A stretch of DNA of 64,000 bases from Sinohyriopsis cumingii (lineage: Eukaryota; Mollusca; Bivalvia; Unionida; Unionidae): assembly GCA_028554795.2 (NCBI GenBank), contig CM068829.1, positions 134,640,579 through 134,704,578 of the forward strand. The letters run 5' to 3'. The notes under the pieces were generated by a model, which saw only the letters and a program-made list of their open reading frames with translations, had not been told where the DNA came from and made no database searches. The position numbers and the translations under genes are program-made. Of this stretch, positions 1 through 40,363 are shown piece after piece; position 1 is the first letter of the stretch, and each line of letters starts with the position of its first letter.

Positions 1-2340
1 CACATCAAAGGGACAGTTCTGCATCAGTTATTAACCTCTACCTGATTTTCGACGTATATGTGTACCCTTAATTCACACGGACAAGTGTACAACGAAACCA
101 TGCACAGGTTAATAACCTGGAGTGCATAGTTTTCATTAAAATTAATAAAACACACTGTGCTTGGATGCAATTGATTCTTCCATCTGCGGACAGGGGGGAC
201 CTTCCGCCCGTCGCTCGCCACATCCCTTGTAACCTTTAATGCTTGGTTCGTAAGCGTAGAATGTTTTAAGATTGATTCTATGATGATGAACATTAACAGG
301 ATCCATTTGCGCGACCTGTCTACGTAGTTAATTCCGTGCCACTAAAAACAGTCACTGGGCGAATATTAGATTTCAGTCACCATTTCATACATGCTGAAAG
401 CATGAACGAAGACAGCTTTCTAGCACGAGTCACCAGTAGTTCGCAGCATCAGTTTAATCGGCGGTCACCAATAAGTGCTGAATGCTAAGTCTTGCCAGTA
501 GGTACCAGACATTACGTGGATATAACGTTCGTCCTAGTATCTGAAGGCCAACATATCTGCTCCATTAGCAGGATTTCAACAAACCAGACGCGTTGTCTGG
601 CTATTATTGATAGGATTCAATGTAGCATTTTTAAATCGATCATTAGTAGTCTCACATTCAGCAATGAGAGTGACAATTTCAACGTCTACCAGATGCTTTT
701 TACTTCATCAGTTAACGCGATGATCGTGTGGACTCTGGGTGGGTATCTATATATTCAGTTTAAACGGGATAGTATAGCACATAACCGAGTGTTGCTTAAT
801 TTGATATCATCCCACGAGACCAGTTTTTGACTATCGATGAGTCGCAGCTTGGCGCTCGATAAACTATTAGGTAATAAGATCCCAACGTACATGTAAGGCC
901 TTTGGAATAATTAGCCACATTTTTCACTTTTGACTGTTGCAATTAGAACACACAGTGCCCTAGAACTCTATAGCAGGTTGAACTATTATGGAAAAATATT
1001 GAAGTCTGACGACGTAAACATTCTGATATAGAAAATAAATGCATAATACCTGTGTAACGGCATCCACATCAACTTGGGATTGACATGTGGCGGCTCGCAC
1101 ACGGGTGAAATGAGGATGTATAGCAGTTATATACTTAATACTGGAACCACACGAGTACTCTAAACCGACCAGCCGTCATCTGATGGTATGGTTATTAATG
1201 GCTCAGACGAGGCTGTTACCTGAATACCGGCGTACGATTTCCGAAACAGTAGATCCTGCTTAAATAGGAAACCCTTTTACAACATCATTGATTTAGCATT
1301 ATTTAGGATAAAAGAGACTGTGTAGAAGGACTCGGAAAAAATCATGTTTTGAGGTCCGGCAGTGTGCAATGTAGAAAATTGACGGATATGTAGGAGCCCA
1401 ACCACAACAAACCTCACAAAAGCTCTTTCATTTGCTCAAAGTAGTCACTTTTACCTACCTCTGGGCCTACCCAGGCATGCAGTGGTTTTGTAAGGATATA
1501 CATTAAACAAACAAGCAAATGTTCAACCACAAGAATGGGTTTAAAAGATATTTATTGAGGGCTATGCACTTCCCTCCATCTTTCCTAGTAGCCAATTTCT
1601 GCATTCGAAACGTAAGAATTGTCCCTTTCTTTACTCTCAAATCTAGTTAAAGCACAAAAGTCATTGTTTCCGTCTTAAAAAGCACTGAGCTTCCCCTCTA
1701 AGAAAAGCTGGTATATGAATGTTTCAGAACTTCCATTTAATCAACTACTTCTCTTTCTTTAATAAAACTATCTGTTCTAAAGGAAATATCTCTAATTACT
1801 GAATAGCAAATATCACAGTAACCACTATTCTATCTAGTATGGTGTAAATTACAATGTATATTGCAATTGATTTTGTCTCTGCCAACATCGCCAAAGTAGT
1901 CGGCAAGTCTGATACAGTCAGCATCGAAATTATATTAACAAATTTATTTACCACAATCAGCCCTGGGGAAAGTAAATCACTGAGTCATTAATATATAGAT
2001 GTATAAACCTGTCTTAGAGGACGTAATGTATAGGATGATTCCTAAGAGGAAAATCGGACAAATATTTGGAGCCAAGTTATATCCCTATAGAAATACAAAT
2101 ATACAAATATTTAAAGAAAAGAGCAGATATGCTCTTTACATAAATATATTCTTGCGTTTACACATATTTGATTGTTACATAACTAATTAATGAATAACTG
2201 TATGTGCTGCTTTAATCTGTTCCCGCTGCCTTCTTATTTTTTCTTCCCTTGCCAAGGAGTATAAGAATGCAAAATATGATTGTAGAATTTGTAAAGTTTG
2301 AGCTGTTCTATGTAAGTCACATATAATGGGATGCAATTTG

Positions 2341-2426
<86 letters not shown>

Positions 2427-3813
2427 CAGAATTCAGCAGAAATTAATGATCTGCAAGTTTGGTTCCTTTCTAATTCTAAAAAATATGGTATCTTTTGTTA
2501 GACTAGTTCATTTGTCTCTGAACGCTGAGCTAAAATGTATCAGTACTGTTTTCACATAAAGACACACAAAAAGTAAATGAGCCACATACTCTTCAGCTTC
2601 ATTACAAAAGATAAATAATGATGATTGAGTAGTACCGAAAATTATGTTGAGAACTTTGTCTTGAAAAGTAATGTAGACTCAATAGTAGACAACAGAAGGA
2701 AACAATATTGCTTCCCAATTTACGTGCGAGTAGTTCGCATTTAAAATAGAGTTCTGTTTAAATCCTATTTGAACTTGAAGTATATTGTTTTTCCTCATAT
2801 GTACTGTATATAATAATTTGAATTTTTATATGTTTCTTGAGCAGACTTTTATTTTTATTTTGTGGCGATTCTAATGTCATAGTTCTAGAATATACTATTT
2901 TATTCAAGTTCCTGGTATTAAATCAAGAACAAAATATAATTCTACAAAGGTAACAAGAATATTAAATGTTTGCATGAACTCGTTTAATGCAAAGAAAATG
3001 CCATCTTCCTTAATTATGTCATTGATATATAATACACAATTTTAACACCATTTCGTAAGAAAGAATGCAGTATCATTTTTTATATATGTATTATACGAGA
3101 GTGTCAATGATACAATTTTTTCAAGGGTTGTGGTTAGATAATCATCCTGATCCGACCATGCAAGAAACACTCCTTTCCAAAAACTGGTGAATGTCTATGA
3201 AATTAAGTTGAGTTCTTCTTTCTTGAAAAAAACAAACGTTGTCCCCTCCAAACCCTTTGAGCGTGTCTATGAAATGTTTCCATGGTTAATGGTTGAGTGG
3301 GTTAATTAATTTGTTTACCACATGATCTTCAGTGCATGACAAAAAATAGATGTGTGACATTTTCTGCCCACCATCTTGATAGCAATTAACTAGAACATTC
3401 CATTTCATTTTGACACATGTACAACCCAAAATGACGTCAAACAGACTGGCTGAAAATGATGCGTATATGGATATTTAACCACTGTGATATTTTCAATAAT
3501 GGGCTGATTTATAAATTGCAAATAAGCCTGCAATATTTTAATTGAATCAGTTTTCTCTTTACAATTTACTACCGTAGTATTGTTTTGTTCAGTCAAATTT
3601 AATTCCAACAATTGTAAGACAACAGGAGCGACTCCAAGTAATATGTTAAGCTGTTCATAGTTCTTCACCACAACCCTTTTTTGCCCCAAGCCATTTTACA
3701 CATATTTTACTTCTTCCATACATGACAACAGTGCATGCTCCTCAGAGACTCGTTTGGCTTTCAACAATATATAAATGTCGGTGTTCTATATATATATATA
3801 TATATTTTCACAG
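1..3813. other. Region without a recognisable gene
   Basis: I read this stretch on both strands and recognised no protein family. The longest open frames (112 codons at 492-830 plus, 94 codons at 3,405-3,689 minus) have no motif I know and no convincing splice context. The first 1.5 kb is visibly less AT-rich than the next 2 kb, resembling the 9.9-19.9 kb block, so it may be old inserted DNA. The upstream exons of the mucolipin gene must lie here unrecognised or, more likely, before position 1. Confidence 0.5.
2344..2424. repeat. (TA)n microsatellite
   Basis: About 80 bp of uninterrupted TA dinucleotide repeat. Short open frames reading alternating Ile-Tyr across it are artefacts. Confidence 0.95.
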
Positions 3814-30600
<26,787 letters not shown>

Positions 30601-31022
30601 CTTACCGCCGCAGTGAATCAATGAGCGGACAAATGAAACGTTTGGGGTGGAGTAAGATATGCGTTAAATCAGTATAACTAATATAAATGTAACGTCCTAA
30701 CATAAGATATGATTTTCTATAAAAAAAAAAAAGTAATATCATGTCGACGATAATGCATTTTTCAAACGACAAACATGAAATCACTTATTTACAAAACATT
30801 CGTTCATATCGTCCTACATTATACTGTGCACATGCATTAGCTTTATTGCGTTTGTCCTAAGAACCGTAGTAGTCTCGACGCTTAAATTATAATTAAACGT
30901 CTATTAAACGTCTATTAAAGTCTCTCGACTTAACCTACTTTTCTTGTATTTGTATGCTTACAGTGACAGATAAATATCATGAGCACGGTTGTTTCATGGA
31001 ATGAAAGCTACCTATTAATTCA

Positions 31023-31028
31023 AATAAA
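31023..31028 (+). terminator. Probable mucolipin poly(A) signal
   Basis: AATAAA about 425 bp after the stop codon, followed by a G/T-rich stretch (GTTTGTTGTTTCTTGTTTTG). It is the first canonical hexamer with a good downstream element that I noticed. Confidence 0.5.
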
Positions 31029-32072
31029 TGCACGTTTGTTGTTTCTTGTTTTGTTTTGAGGACAGCAATAATCATGTTATTAATTATTGCGAATTGACAA
31101 GAGCGAAGCTGTTTTTTCTGTTTCATCTTTTTGTTGGTCTGCTCTTAACAGCAGAGAGTAACGATGTTTTCGAATTAATATACATCAAGATTCATGTTGT
31201 TTTGCATGTGATTTATAAAGTAAAGAAAAATATTAGTTCACGCCAAAACGGGATATTTTAACCTTCCTTAATGAATTATGGCATAGCTGTGTCACCTTTT
31301 AACTGAATGTGTAATAACTTGCACTTTTTCCATAGATTGTAGTTTAGGAACATCTGTTATGAGTAAATTGCAATTAAAAGTAAAATACATTGCTTGAGCA
31401 ATCAGGTCATTATTATGAAATGATGTGCGTCCCTATTCGCATAACTTTTACGTACGTGATATTACCTTTATATCAAAAATTATTGTAATTCCAGGTTTTA
31501 AAGAAACCATACTATATGCATGTATCACAGTATTGACATCTGAAGCACACTTAAGGCGCTAAAATGATAAGATCAAACACTTGTTTTGACTCTCAGCAGA
31601 AACTCGTAAATAAAACATGATAACCTTTGGCGTGGCATCTCCGCAATGAACTATGTACCAGCGTAATCAATTAACTAATCCAAATACAGTGCCAGACGAT
31701 TGCCTATGAGTGACATGAGTTGACAGTGGGAACAATGCTTTCATTGTTAACATCTGAAACATGTTCTATTCACATGTATGGTATGTTTTATACTTTACAA
31801 GTGTTGAAAGCAATTTTTACATTAGTAAAATATTCCAAATTAAAATTAATTTTTACATTTGTAATCCAAATTGCTCCAATTTTCAGAAGGTTTATATTTG
31901 AAGGAATATCTACACCTCACATTGATATCATCGTCTTGATTATTCTGATTTATTATCATCATTTTTTGTCTTATTCTTTTTTCTCGTAAATCTTGTATTA
32001 ATGATCATGAATCAAATGCAATCCTAATTGAACGATACCATATATATCTACTCAGGCTAATTATTGCTTTTT

Positions 32073-32076
<4 letters not shown>

Positions 32077-32169
<93 letters not shown>

Positions 32170-32171
32170 CC
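32077..32171. repeat. Compound (TA)n-(TTA)n microsatellite
   Basis: About 60 bp of TA followed by about 35 bp of ATT/TTA trinucleotide repeat. Confidence 0.95.
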
Positions 32172-32666
32172 TAGACATGTTACATTTATGTAATCATCAT
32201 AGACTATTGCTTTTCGTTATATGTAACATTCGTGCAAATGTCACTTTATTAACTATAGGCTAGAGTTTGTGTGTGCGTGTGGCATTTTGTTAACTACAGA
32301 CTCAATATATATACAAATGTCACCTTATAATGGTAAGGCCTATAGTTTATCATAATAAATTTAGACTGATGATGTAGATTTGAGCTTTTTCATGATGCTA
32401 TTTTTGGTTATGATATATATATATGTTGTTTAAAAATATAATATGGAGCGTGTTTAAGTATAACCTGTCTGTCGTCGAAGTAACTTATTATCATAATCAC
32501 AGATTGTAAATTTTTCTTAAGATTATCGTTTCTTTAAACAATCACAACATAGATTATGCTGCAAGCTATAAATGTATCTTAAATGATGTATACATAATGT
32601 GTTCGAACTAGGCACGAAGCACAAAATCGGCTGCTTGACATAATAAGACATATTTACCGTATGTAA

Positions 32667-32714
32667 ACAAAGGTAAGAGCAAGCAATGAAAAAGTAAAGA
32701 TCTATCTATCTATC

Positions 32715-32785
<71 letters not shown>

Positions 32786-32812
32786 TTTTTCTTTGCTTGC
32801 TCTTACGTTTGT
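32667..32812. repeat. 146-bp palindrome: 30-nt arms around (TA)n
   Basis: Positions 32667-32696 and 32783-32812 are reverse complements at 28 of 30 positions. The loop is mainly a self-complementary (TA)n tract with a short (CTAT)n lead-in, so the whole could fold into one long hairpin. Shared core GTAAGAGCAAGCAA. It may be a tiny foldback element or a (TA)n-mediated inverted duplication. Confidence 0.85.
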
Positions 32813-35800
32813 ATATAAATATATATATATATATATATAGTCTATAAAGTATTGCTTTTTGTTTTCCTTCCAATGTTTCCAGTTAATCCATTCATTATAT
32901 ATGGTAAAATATTTCTTAGTTTTTCAAATATGTATTTATTGTGTCAGTATCGTAGTATTGCATTCCTACATTGACTCAAAGAAAATACATACAATTAAAC
33001 TTTTTGTATGCCCATTACATTGGACTTCGATCACACACTTTACAAATTCGTTGTATTATATCTTTCTTTTCTCAAATCCCCTTAACTCAAGCTCAAACTG
33101 ATCCGATACATATCTGAATCTGACTAGAATTCATACACAATTCAAATCAAATATGCTGGAAGCTAGTTTTAAGTTTTGAAAACTCTATGCGCGTTTTTAT
33201 TTAACTGCTCTACACTTCTCCAAGTCCCTGACTCTCTACTATTCATTGCGTTCTTCATTTTGGATAGTTTATTCGTTGTGACCACTCTCATGCAAAATGC
33301 ATCTTGCTATTATTACATGCGAGAGGTCATTGTAGGATAATCTAACATGCTTTCGTGTTTTTGTTATGTGAATCACTATATTAAGTATAACCTGCAAAAT
33401 ATAACTAGACCAGACTCTTTCAAGTAATGTTGTATGTTCTATGTATATTGTTACTCTATTATCTACAATCTTAGAACTCCGTTCTCAAATCCTGAGATGT
33501 AAATCTGCTCTCAGTCTATATTTTGACTGAAAATTCTCTAGTTGCACACATATAATGATTTTAATCTATATTTTATCGATATGATTTCAATGGCCTTCTA
33601 TTATGATCAAGTGATCTATCTGTACTGGAAATAGTTCTTTCCAAACAGTCCAATTTTCCTTTTTCCAGTTTCAACATATTAATTGCTATAACGGTATCTG
33701 AATTTGGCAATATCAATCTCTTAAAAGCTGAGTTATTATGGTTTCCTTTTTGTTGCAAAAGATCGCCTAAGTTAGTGATACTTGAACCCTGTATCATTAC
33801 TTGTATACAATATAATCAACTGCCTTAAAATTCATTGAACACAAATACATTTCAGCACAATATACTAATTATGTGGATTAATATTGGTACCAAAAAAATA
33901 GATATAACAAATTACAAGCAATATTTGTATTGGATTGTTTTGAGGAGGGGGGATTGTGACAGGATTTTTTATTTCAGATGCTGCATTTTGAATATTCATG
34001 TAATTTTGATAATACTAATCTTCATAGTAACTGGAATCTACTCTTATTAACAACGCTTTAGAGCCATCAATTGTTACTAGCATGAATAAATGATGCTGAT
34101 TACTGTAATATATGCTAAGGTTCAGCAAATCTACTGAAAGCTGGCATAATACGTGTATTTTATTTTTATTCACAAAATTCTGTTATAAACTGCAGGCAGG
34201 CGTAAGTCAGAAAGATCAAATAATTTATAGACCAAAATGCAAATCACAGTGATTTGCTAGTAGTCACATCTTCTGAGCATGACCTTAACAGGTATGAAGT
34301 TAAGCGATCCATAACAAATACGATGTTAGTGGTGTTACCAAGATTCTATCAAATATCATATGGAGCTAAGTGATGTACACCTTCATACTTGCAACCTTTC
34401 AATATATCGAAAATTGTAGAACAAGCGGTATTTACGTGACAACTGTAAGTACTAACGGGCAGACTACATATATGTTATAAGGATTAACAAGGGTGGGTGG
34501 GTGAGGAAAACAATTAATTATTTGTGAACATATCCAATAATTCGGAAAATTACATAAATGTTATAGTTTTGAACCCACAACAAAAGTGGCACTTAGTCCC
34601 GGAAAAATAAACAAAATCACATTATAATATTACAGACCACTGAAATAATGTGAACCGCAGCAATAATAGTTTCACTCTAAACAGATAATAATTTCTACTG
34701 AAATAGTTTTGCCTAAGAACCAATTTGTTCCTTCCATAATTTTATTGGTATCATAATCTGAGAAATATTTAGCAAAAGGAAGCAGAAACTTTTCATAAAT
34801 AGTTATATGGACATTTTACAGGCAAGATGATAATCTACATGTTTGTATATATATGACCGCACGGAGGAAGGAATGGAAGAAAAGGTAAAGAGGAAATGAT
34901 AGTGATCACGTGAACAAACAATTCTGCTCAGAGTAGCACTACCGTGGCCATGAATATCGTCTTATATCATGGAAAATATACATATTCATACTTTAATTAA
35001 CGAAGTCTCCAAATTGCATAGACTCAGATTTTTCATCGCCTGATGAGCCAGCCCAACATCATAGACCCTGATGTACGGGCACATTATGTAACGAAGCATC
35101 AGGACTATGTCATTTGTAGTTGAAATAGGTTGAGCAAATGTTGCAAATGGGGAATGTATCTGATTGATTTCCATATTTAAATATCATTCTGTCATGATTC
35201 CGTTTATATCCCACCCTCATACTAGTCCTCTAATCATGTTAAATAATTTCTAAAATCCCTAAATTGTTTGATAATTGTTTACGACTTTTTAAAAATACAT
35301 TTTTGAGATATAGAAGCAGTAAATCTCTCTTGACAGATTACTGTTACAGAAACGCACTGTTTATGAATAACCACCCTTTTTAGTTACACATGAGCAGTAA
35401 TAAATATATTTACAATCTCCAGTGATAGATCTCCTGGATTTGGGTGAGCACATTTTGTTGCTTACTGTACTACACTTTCATGCGGCCGTATAGTCAACAG
35501 TGATTACAGTTATTGTTCAGATGTTCTGTGTGGTTTTAAGTCCACAGTTCTTTGTGGGATATTTATCATACATGGACTATATATTTGAAAGATCTGCCGT
35601 ATCATATTCTTGCAACATACTCTAACTTGGACACTTTAGCAAGTTCAATTTTATTTTAAAATCTTTGTTTTGTTCTAAACCATGAAAAGGATGGCTATTA
35701 CACTTGGTTTGTAAAATCTGTATACACTGCACTTTAAATCAATGCACCCACTGTCCCTCAGACACTGATTCAATTACAAATCTCGATGAACTGTTTTTGT

Positions 35801-38800
35801 TTCAGATTTTTCAGCATGGTTGTAGATCCAATTTCAAGAGGAATGCCTATTACATTCATTAAAATGAACACACCGAATCCACATACTATTTTCATAGAGT
35901 ATTTAATTTAATGTTAAATATGGTAATGTTTGTTGAATACTCCACTATGTCGCTAAGTTGACGGGAACAAATATAGTATTATTCTAAAGTTTTAAAACTT
36001 TCATTTGCAGTGAGTACAAGGTCGATATGACTGCTCAGACTTTGCATTAATCACTGATATTTTTTATATTAGTCTACATCAAAGCCGTCTGGCGGTGGAA
36101 GTGCCAACAGTTCTTCACAGATCTGCGATGCGCAAGTGAACTATAGGAATCTTTTTCCAATTGTTGCTTAGGTAACGAAGGCGTAAACGTTAAATTCTTT
36201 TACCTAATCTGCGTTGTCTGGAATCAGTCAGGATTAACCAGTGTGAAACGTCTAAAAAGTGCTAGTTTAATGCTATCAAACTTGACGGGAATGCTTTTAA
36301 GGATATGCTTTACCAATCTACTAGACATGGTGAACACACTCTATAAAAATTGTGCTGTGGTAGCCCCCGTGACAAGAATATTGTTTCCACAGCACCCATA
36401 TGAAAAATCTGGTTTGCATCAACTTTTCATCAAATCTGGTAGGAATAGTCAGTTCAAGTCATTAGCACGTTCGGACCTTTTATCTAAACCAGCAAAGCCA
36501 ATCTTGATCAGACTTGGTCAGAATGTGATGTTTAATGTTCTATCAAACTTTGGTTTGCGGTGGCTCCACTAACAATAGGATGGCTTATAAGAACCATATG
36601 TAAGACCTATGCACAGCTTTTACAGAATTGCTCAGCTGATGTTGATTACGCTTGTATGAGTGATCCATAATAGTACATGCATCTTGTACCATACTGAAAT
36701 GTTCTAGAATGGCTGTACATATTCTATTAAAATTAGGAAGAAAAAATTATCATCACATGTTCTTCCATGTTGGATTCTCTTGCAGTGGTGGTGTAGTTCC
36801 AATGACAATTACGTGGGGCAGCTATGTCAAATTATTTCGCTACAAATACAAGAATGTTTCAAAGGTCGTGATCTATAAGAATTATTCACAACTTCTCCAA
36901 ATGTAAAGGTGTTTCCGGGGGAATTGACGCAATATGAGGAAGGAAAAAGGACGTTTATCATGTGGGTAAACAGCCCCGTTGTTATTTCGGTAAACGTACA
37001 GTACAACATAATATTCTCCAATTTTGTATAAGCCACTGGAGTGTTGAGATCATTTCGCAATACAATTTAATGTTATCTTCATTTTCACATTCAAAGACTA
37101 TTTTAAAAACTAATGAATATCACAAGAAGCTAAACATCAAATTTATTTGTTAAAAGAATGGTCTAACTTGAATTATCTAAGGTAATATCTGGTTTCGATT
37201 TATTTAGATGACACTGAGGACATGTGAGACATTTTCTAGGTACAAATTAATGTTTAATCTTCTTTCGGATAAGAACAAATTCCATTTAGAATGTATTTGC
37301 TGTCAATAGTCATAACAAAGACATTCTTGTTAATCGAGGCTTAGGGTTTCACACAAAACATTAGTTGAGTCATAATGTGCTTAATGTCAGCATTTTTCTA
37401 CATATTAATATTTTTCTATTCCCATTCTGACAGTAATGTTCTGGAACGTAACTTCATATGTGCTTTTTATTTTGCCATTTCTTACGACATTATAATGCCT
37501 TGGAATTATAATGTAGCCCGGATATATCAGAACATAATATCTGCACCGAAAATAGTCGTTATCATTCAGCTCTAACTGCTTAGACAAGATCTGCCGTCAT
37601 ATTATGAGCTGACATATCGGGGTCTATGCCATTTGTTAGGAGCAATCAGTAGAACAAAGAAAATAGAAATTGAACTGGCAACCAGTTGTACGACATCAGA
37701 GTTAGGGTCTATTTGTTGAAGTTCAATGCGATTCATAAGTAAGTATATATGTTAAGTTAAAAAAGATGGCATCAAGCATTCGGGTTCATTCAAACAGTAA
37801 GTTTGAAAAGGGGTCAAAAGGATTTCTCCAGGTGTATCCATTGTCATACATAATATTGGACTCCTTCAGGTGGCGCTATATAGTTTAGTACTTTGCATTG
37901 TAGTCCTTTGAACAAGCGCATGTATTTCTTTCACAAATCAAAGCCCTTCATAGGCCCAATACCTCCCATGATAATTGTTGTTTTTCTTTTTAAAAAATGC
38001 ACAGTTCGTTTTCTCAATATAATAAACAATGATATCCTAAAAAAAACCGCAACATGAGACATGGTACGCTTATTTCTGAGACGTCAGTAGCACATTTTAC
38101 AGTTTCAACAGTGATCAAAGAGATCCAGATGGCAGTGGTCAACAGTCAACAGGTAAACAAATGCTAATTCTTCTAGTCAGTATACGCAAAAGCGAATCCG
38201 CTTGTTCTGATTATTTTCCCTTAATTTTATTTCTTATCAGTAAAAAGAAACATTTTTGTTATATTGTTACTTCACATAATACAGCATGTTTAATTTCAAG
38301 CTGACCTTCCCTATATTCTAAGACTTCTAATTTCACCAAAAGTAAGTCCATTTCACATAAAATAATTAAACATTGTATGAGCAAGAGTGAACAATGCACA
38401 CGGATTGGTTTATTTTCATGCATAATATTAATGTCAATATGTCATTGTGCTGAGACTCTTATGCATGATAATATAAGGAAGATGAAATCAACTGCACAAG
38501 TTGTCATATTTGTTTAAGGTGACGCTATACAGTTTCCTATATTGCATAAAGATTAATTTTGTAAAGAAAATGCTTAGATTTTCCTTACATATTGTCCTGG
38601 ATATTTAAAAACGGCCTTGCTTATTTCAGAGATAATTAAAGGCACCTTTGATTTCCTTTATTTTGTGTATCATTAATAGCTATAATTTGTGTTAGGAACT
38701 CTATAGTTTAGCCTTAGTTCAGATGTGCACCTGTAATGAATTGATATCTCCGCTTACTCAGTTTCATTTCGATGGCTTCAAAGGTAAACTATTAAAAAAG

Positions 38801-40078
38801 CTAAACAAAATATTTTTTTACTTTTAAATATTTTGCAATTCATACGTTCTACTTTCAGAAACTGGTATAACCTACACTGGCAATATTCTGTTTCCCTATT
38901 TGATGCCTACTAAAGTTAGCCTATCAATGATTATTTCGGGCTTTTTTTCTTGAAGATATATGAGCGTGTAAAATATATTCAGCCACAGTATATAAAGTAG
39001 TATAAGGTATATTAACATTTTCACCATTGTGCATCTTGCACATTCAAACGAAATGTGACTTACACATGTCATTCTTTCATAAGTATCTTATAGCAGTATG
39101 TAGGTATGTGTAAATCAGTTTTATAGTGATATTTTGCAATGATATAGAATAGGTTTGTTTATAATGCTTATTTCTTTGTGGCACGTTTCCATAATATTGG
39201 AATAGTTCTGCATTAATTAAGACTCTCTTCGGATATGTGTAGAGTTAAAAACATTTTATTTATAGAAAATGAAACTTAATATTATATTCAAGTACAATTG
39301 TTGTGATATAAGCTATGAAACAGTATGTTTATATCGGTTTAGTTAGGAAAGTAGACCACTAGAGTAATATTAATCAGGATAGCAATTTCAAAACACGTTA
39401 GGACGTTTGAACAAAACGTTGCAGTTATTAATGACAACGGTGGAACATATTGTTTTAAATATATGTCACGGAAGTATATATTCATATATCCATTTTCTTT
39501 CAAGAATTCAAATGGATTTACTTTATATTTCAGTCCAATCTAATTTGAATAAATAATGGAAACATAGGGAGGGCACGGAAACACTGTAAGCACCATGATG
39601 AAAAAATGTTAAGCTGACACTTCATATGTCTTAATTGCAAATTGTAAATCAGTGTAAATCGTACGAAGAAGAGGAGAATTGATCAGTTGAATATCAGCAC
39701 AGGTTTCCATGGCAGACATAAGAGGTACCTTTGCTTAGTAATGTCACAAATGATGATAGATCCATGCATTTATAACCTGCCTAAAGACAATGCATCTGCT
39801 CCTTAAAAAGTGACAAGAGTAATACTAGTATTTATGAAGCAGATTTATGGTAATGTAGCTTATCAATGACATCTAAGTGCGCATTTACGAATAGCATGTA
39901 CAGAGACATAGCTATAAATTGAATGCTTTCAAGATGGCGATTGGTGAAGTACTTTTAAAAATCTGATTTTAAGCAATTAGAGGATTGCATCGTCGATTTC
40001 TTAAAAGAAAGACATACTTTTGAATGCACAATATGATTTATTAAGTCGGAGACAATTATCTAATGATATTTTGATGGA

Positions 40079-40091
40079 TATTTATGATAAT
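40079..40091. repeat. Target-site duplication of LINE copy A (3' side)
   Basis: 13-bp direct repeat TATTTATGATAAT, identical to 45767-45779, bracketing the element. Confidence 0.93.
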
Positions 40092-40363
40092 TGATTGATT
40101 GTTAATTTTTTTAACGGCGCATCAGCACTTTTAGGCTATTTAGCGCCAAACAAAGTGTTGTTTGTATAATCTTTTAAAACTTATAAAAGGTCCTATATCG
40201 ACCAGCGATATAAAAGAACAAATGGTTGAAATTAAAAACGGTAAGATGGTAACGGTGCAAAATAAAGCTTCCCGATCAACGGGAGATGTAAAAAAGATGA
40301 ATAGGTATTAAAATGGGACGGTATATATATTGCATAAAACTGCACAAGGTGATAGCATAAAAG

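Larger units (their letters stand above)
31029..40078. other. 9-kb intergenic stretch, no gene recognised
   Basis: AT-rich with microsatellites and one palindrome (listed separately). The longest open frame, 109 codons at 36243-36572 (plus), has no recognised domain, nor do 36709-36906 (plus) or 33573-33797 (minus). No splice-bordered exon chain was seen. Confidence 0.5.

Noticed and set aside
1..3813. An upstream mucolipin exon (TM1, luminal loop, TM2)
   Set aside because: No matching motifs found on the plus strand, so it presumably lies before the window.
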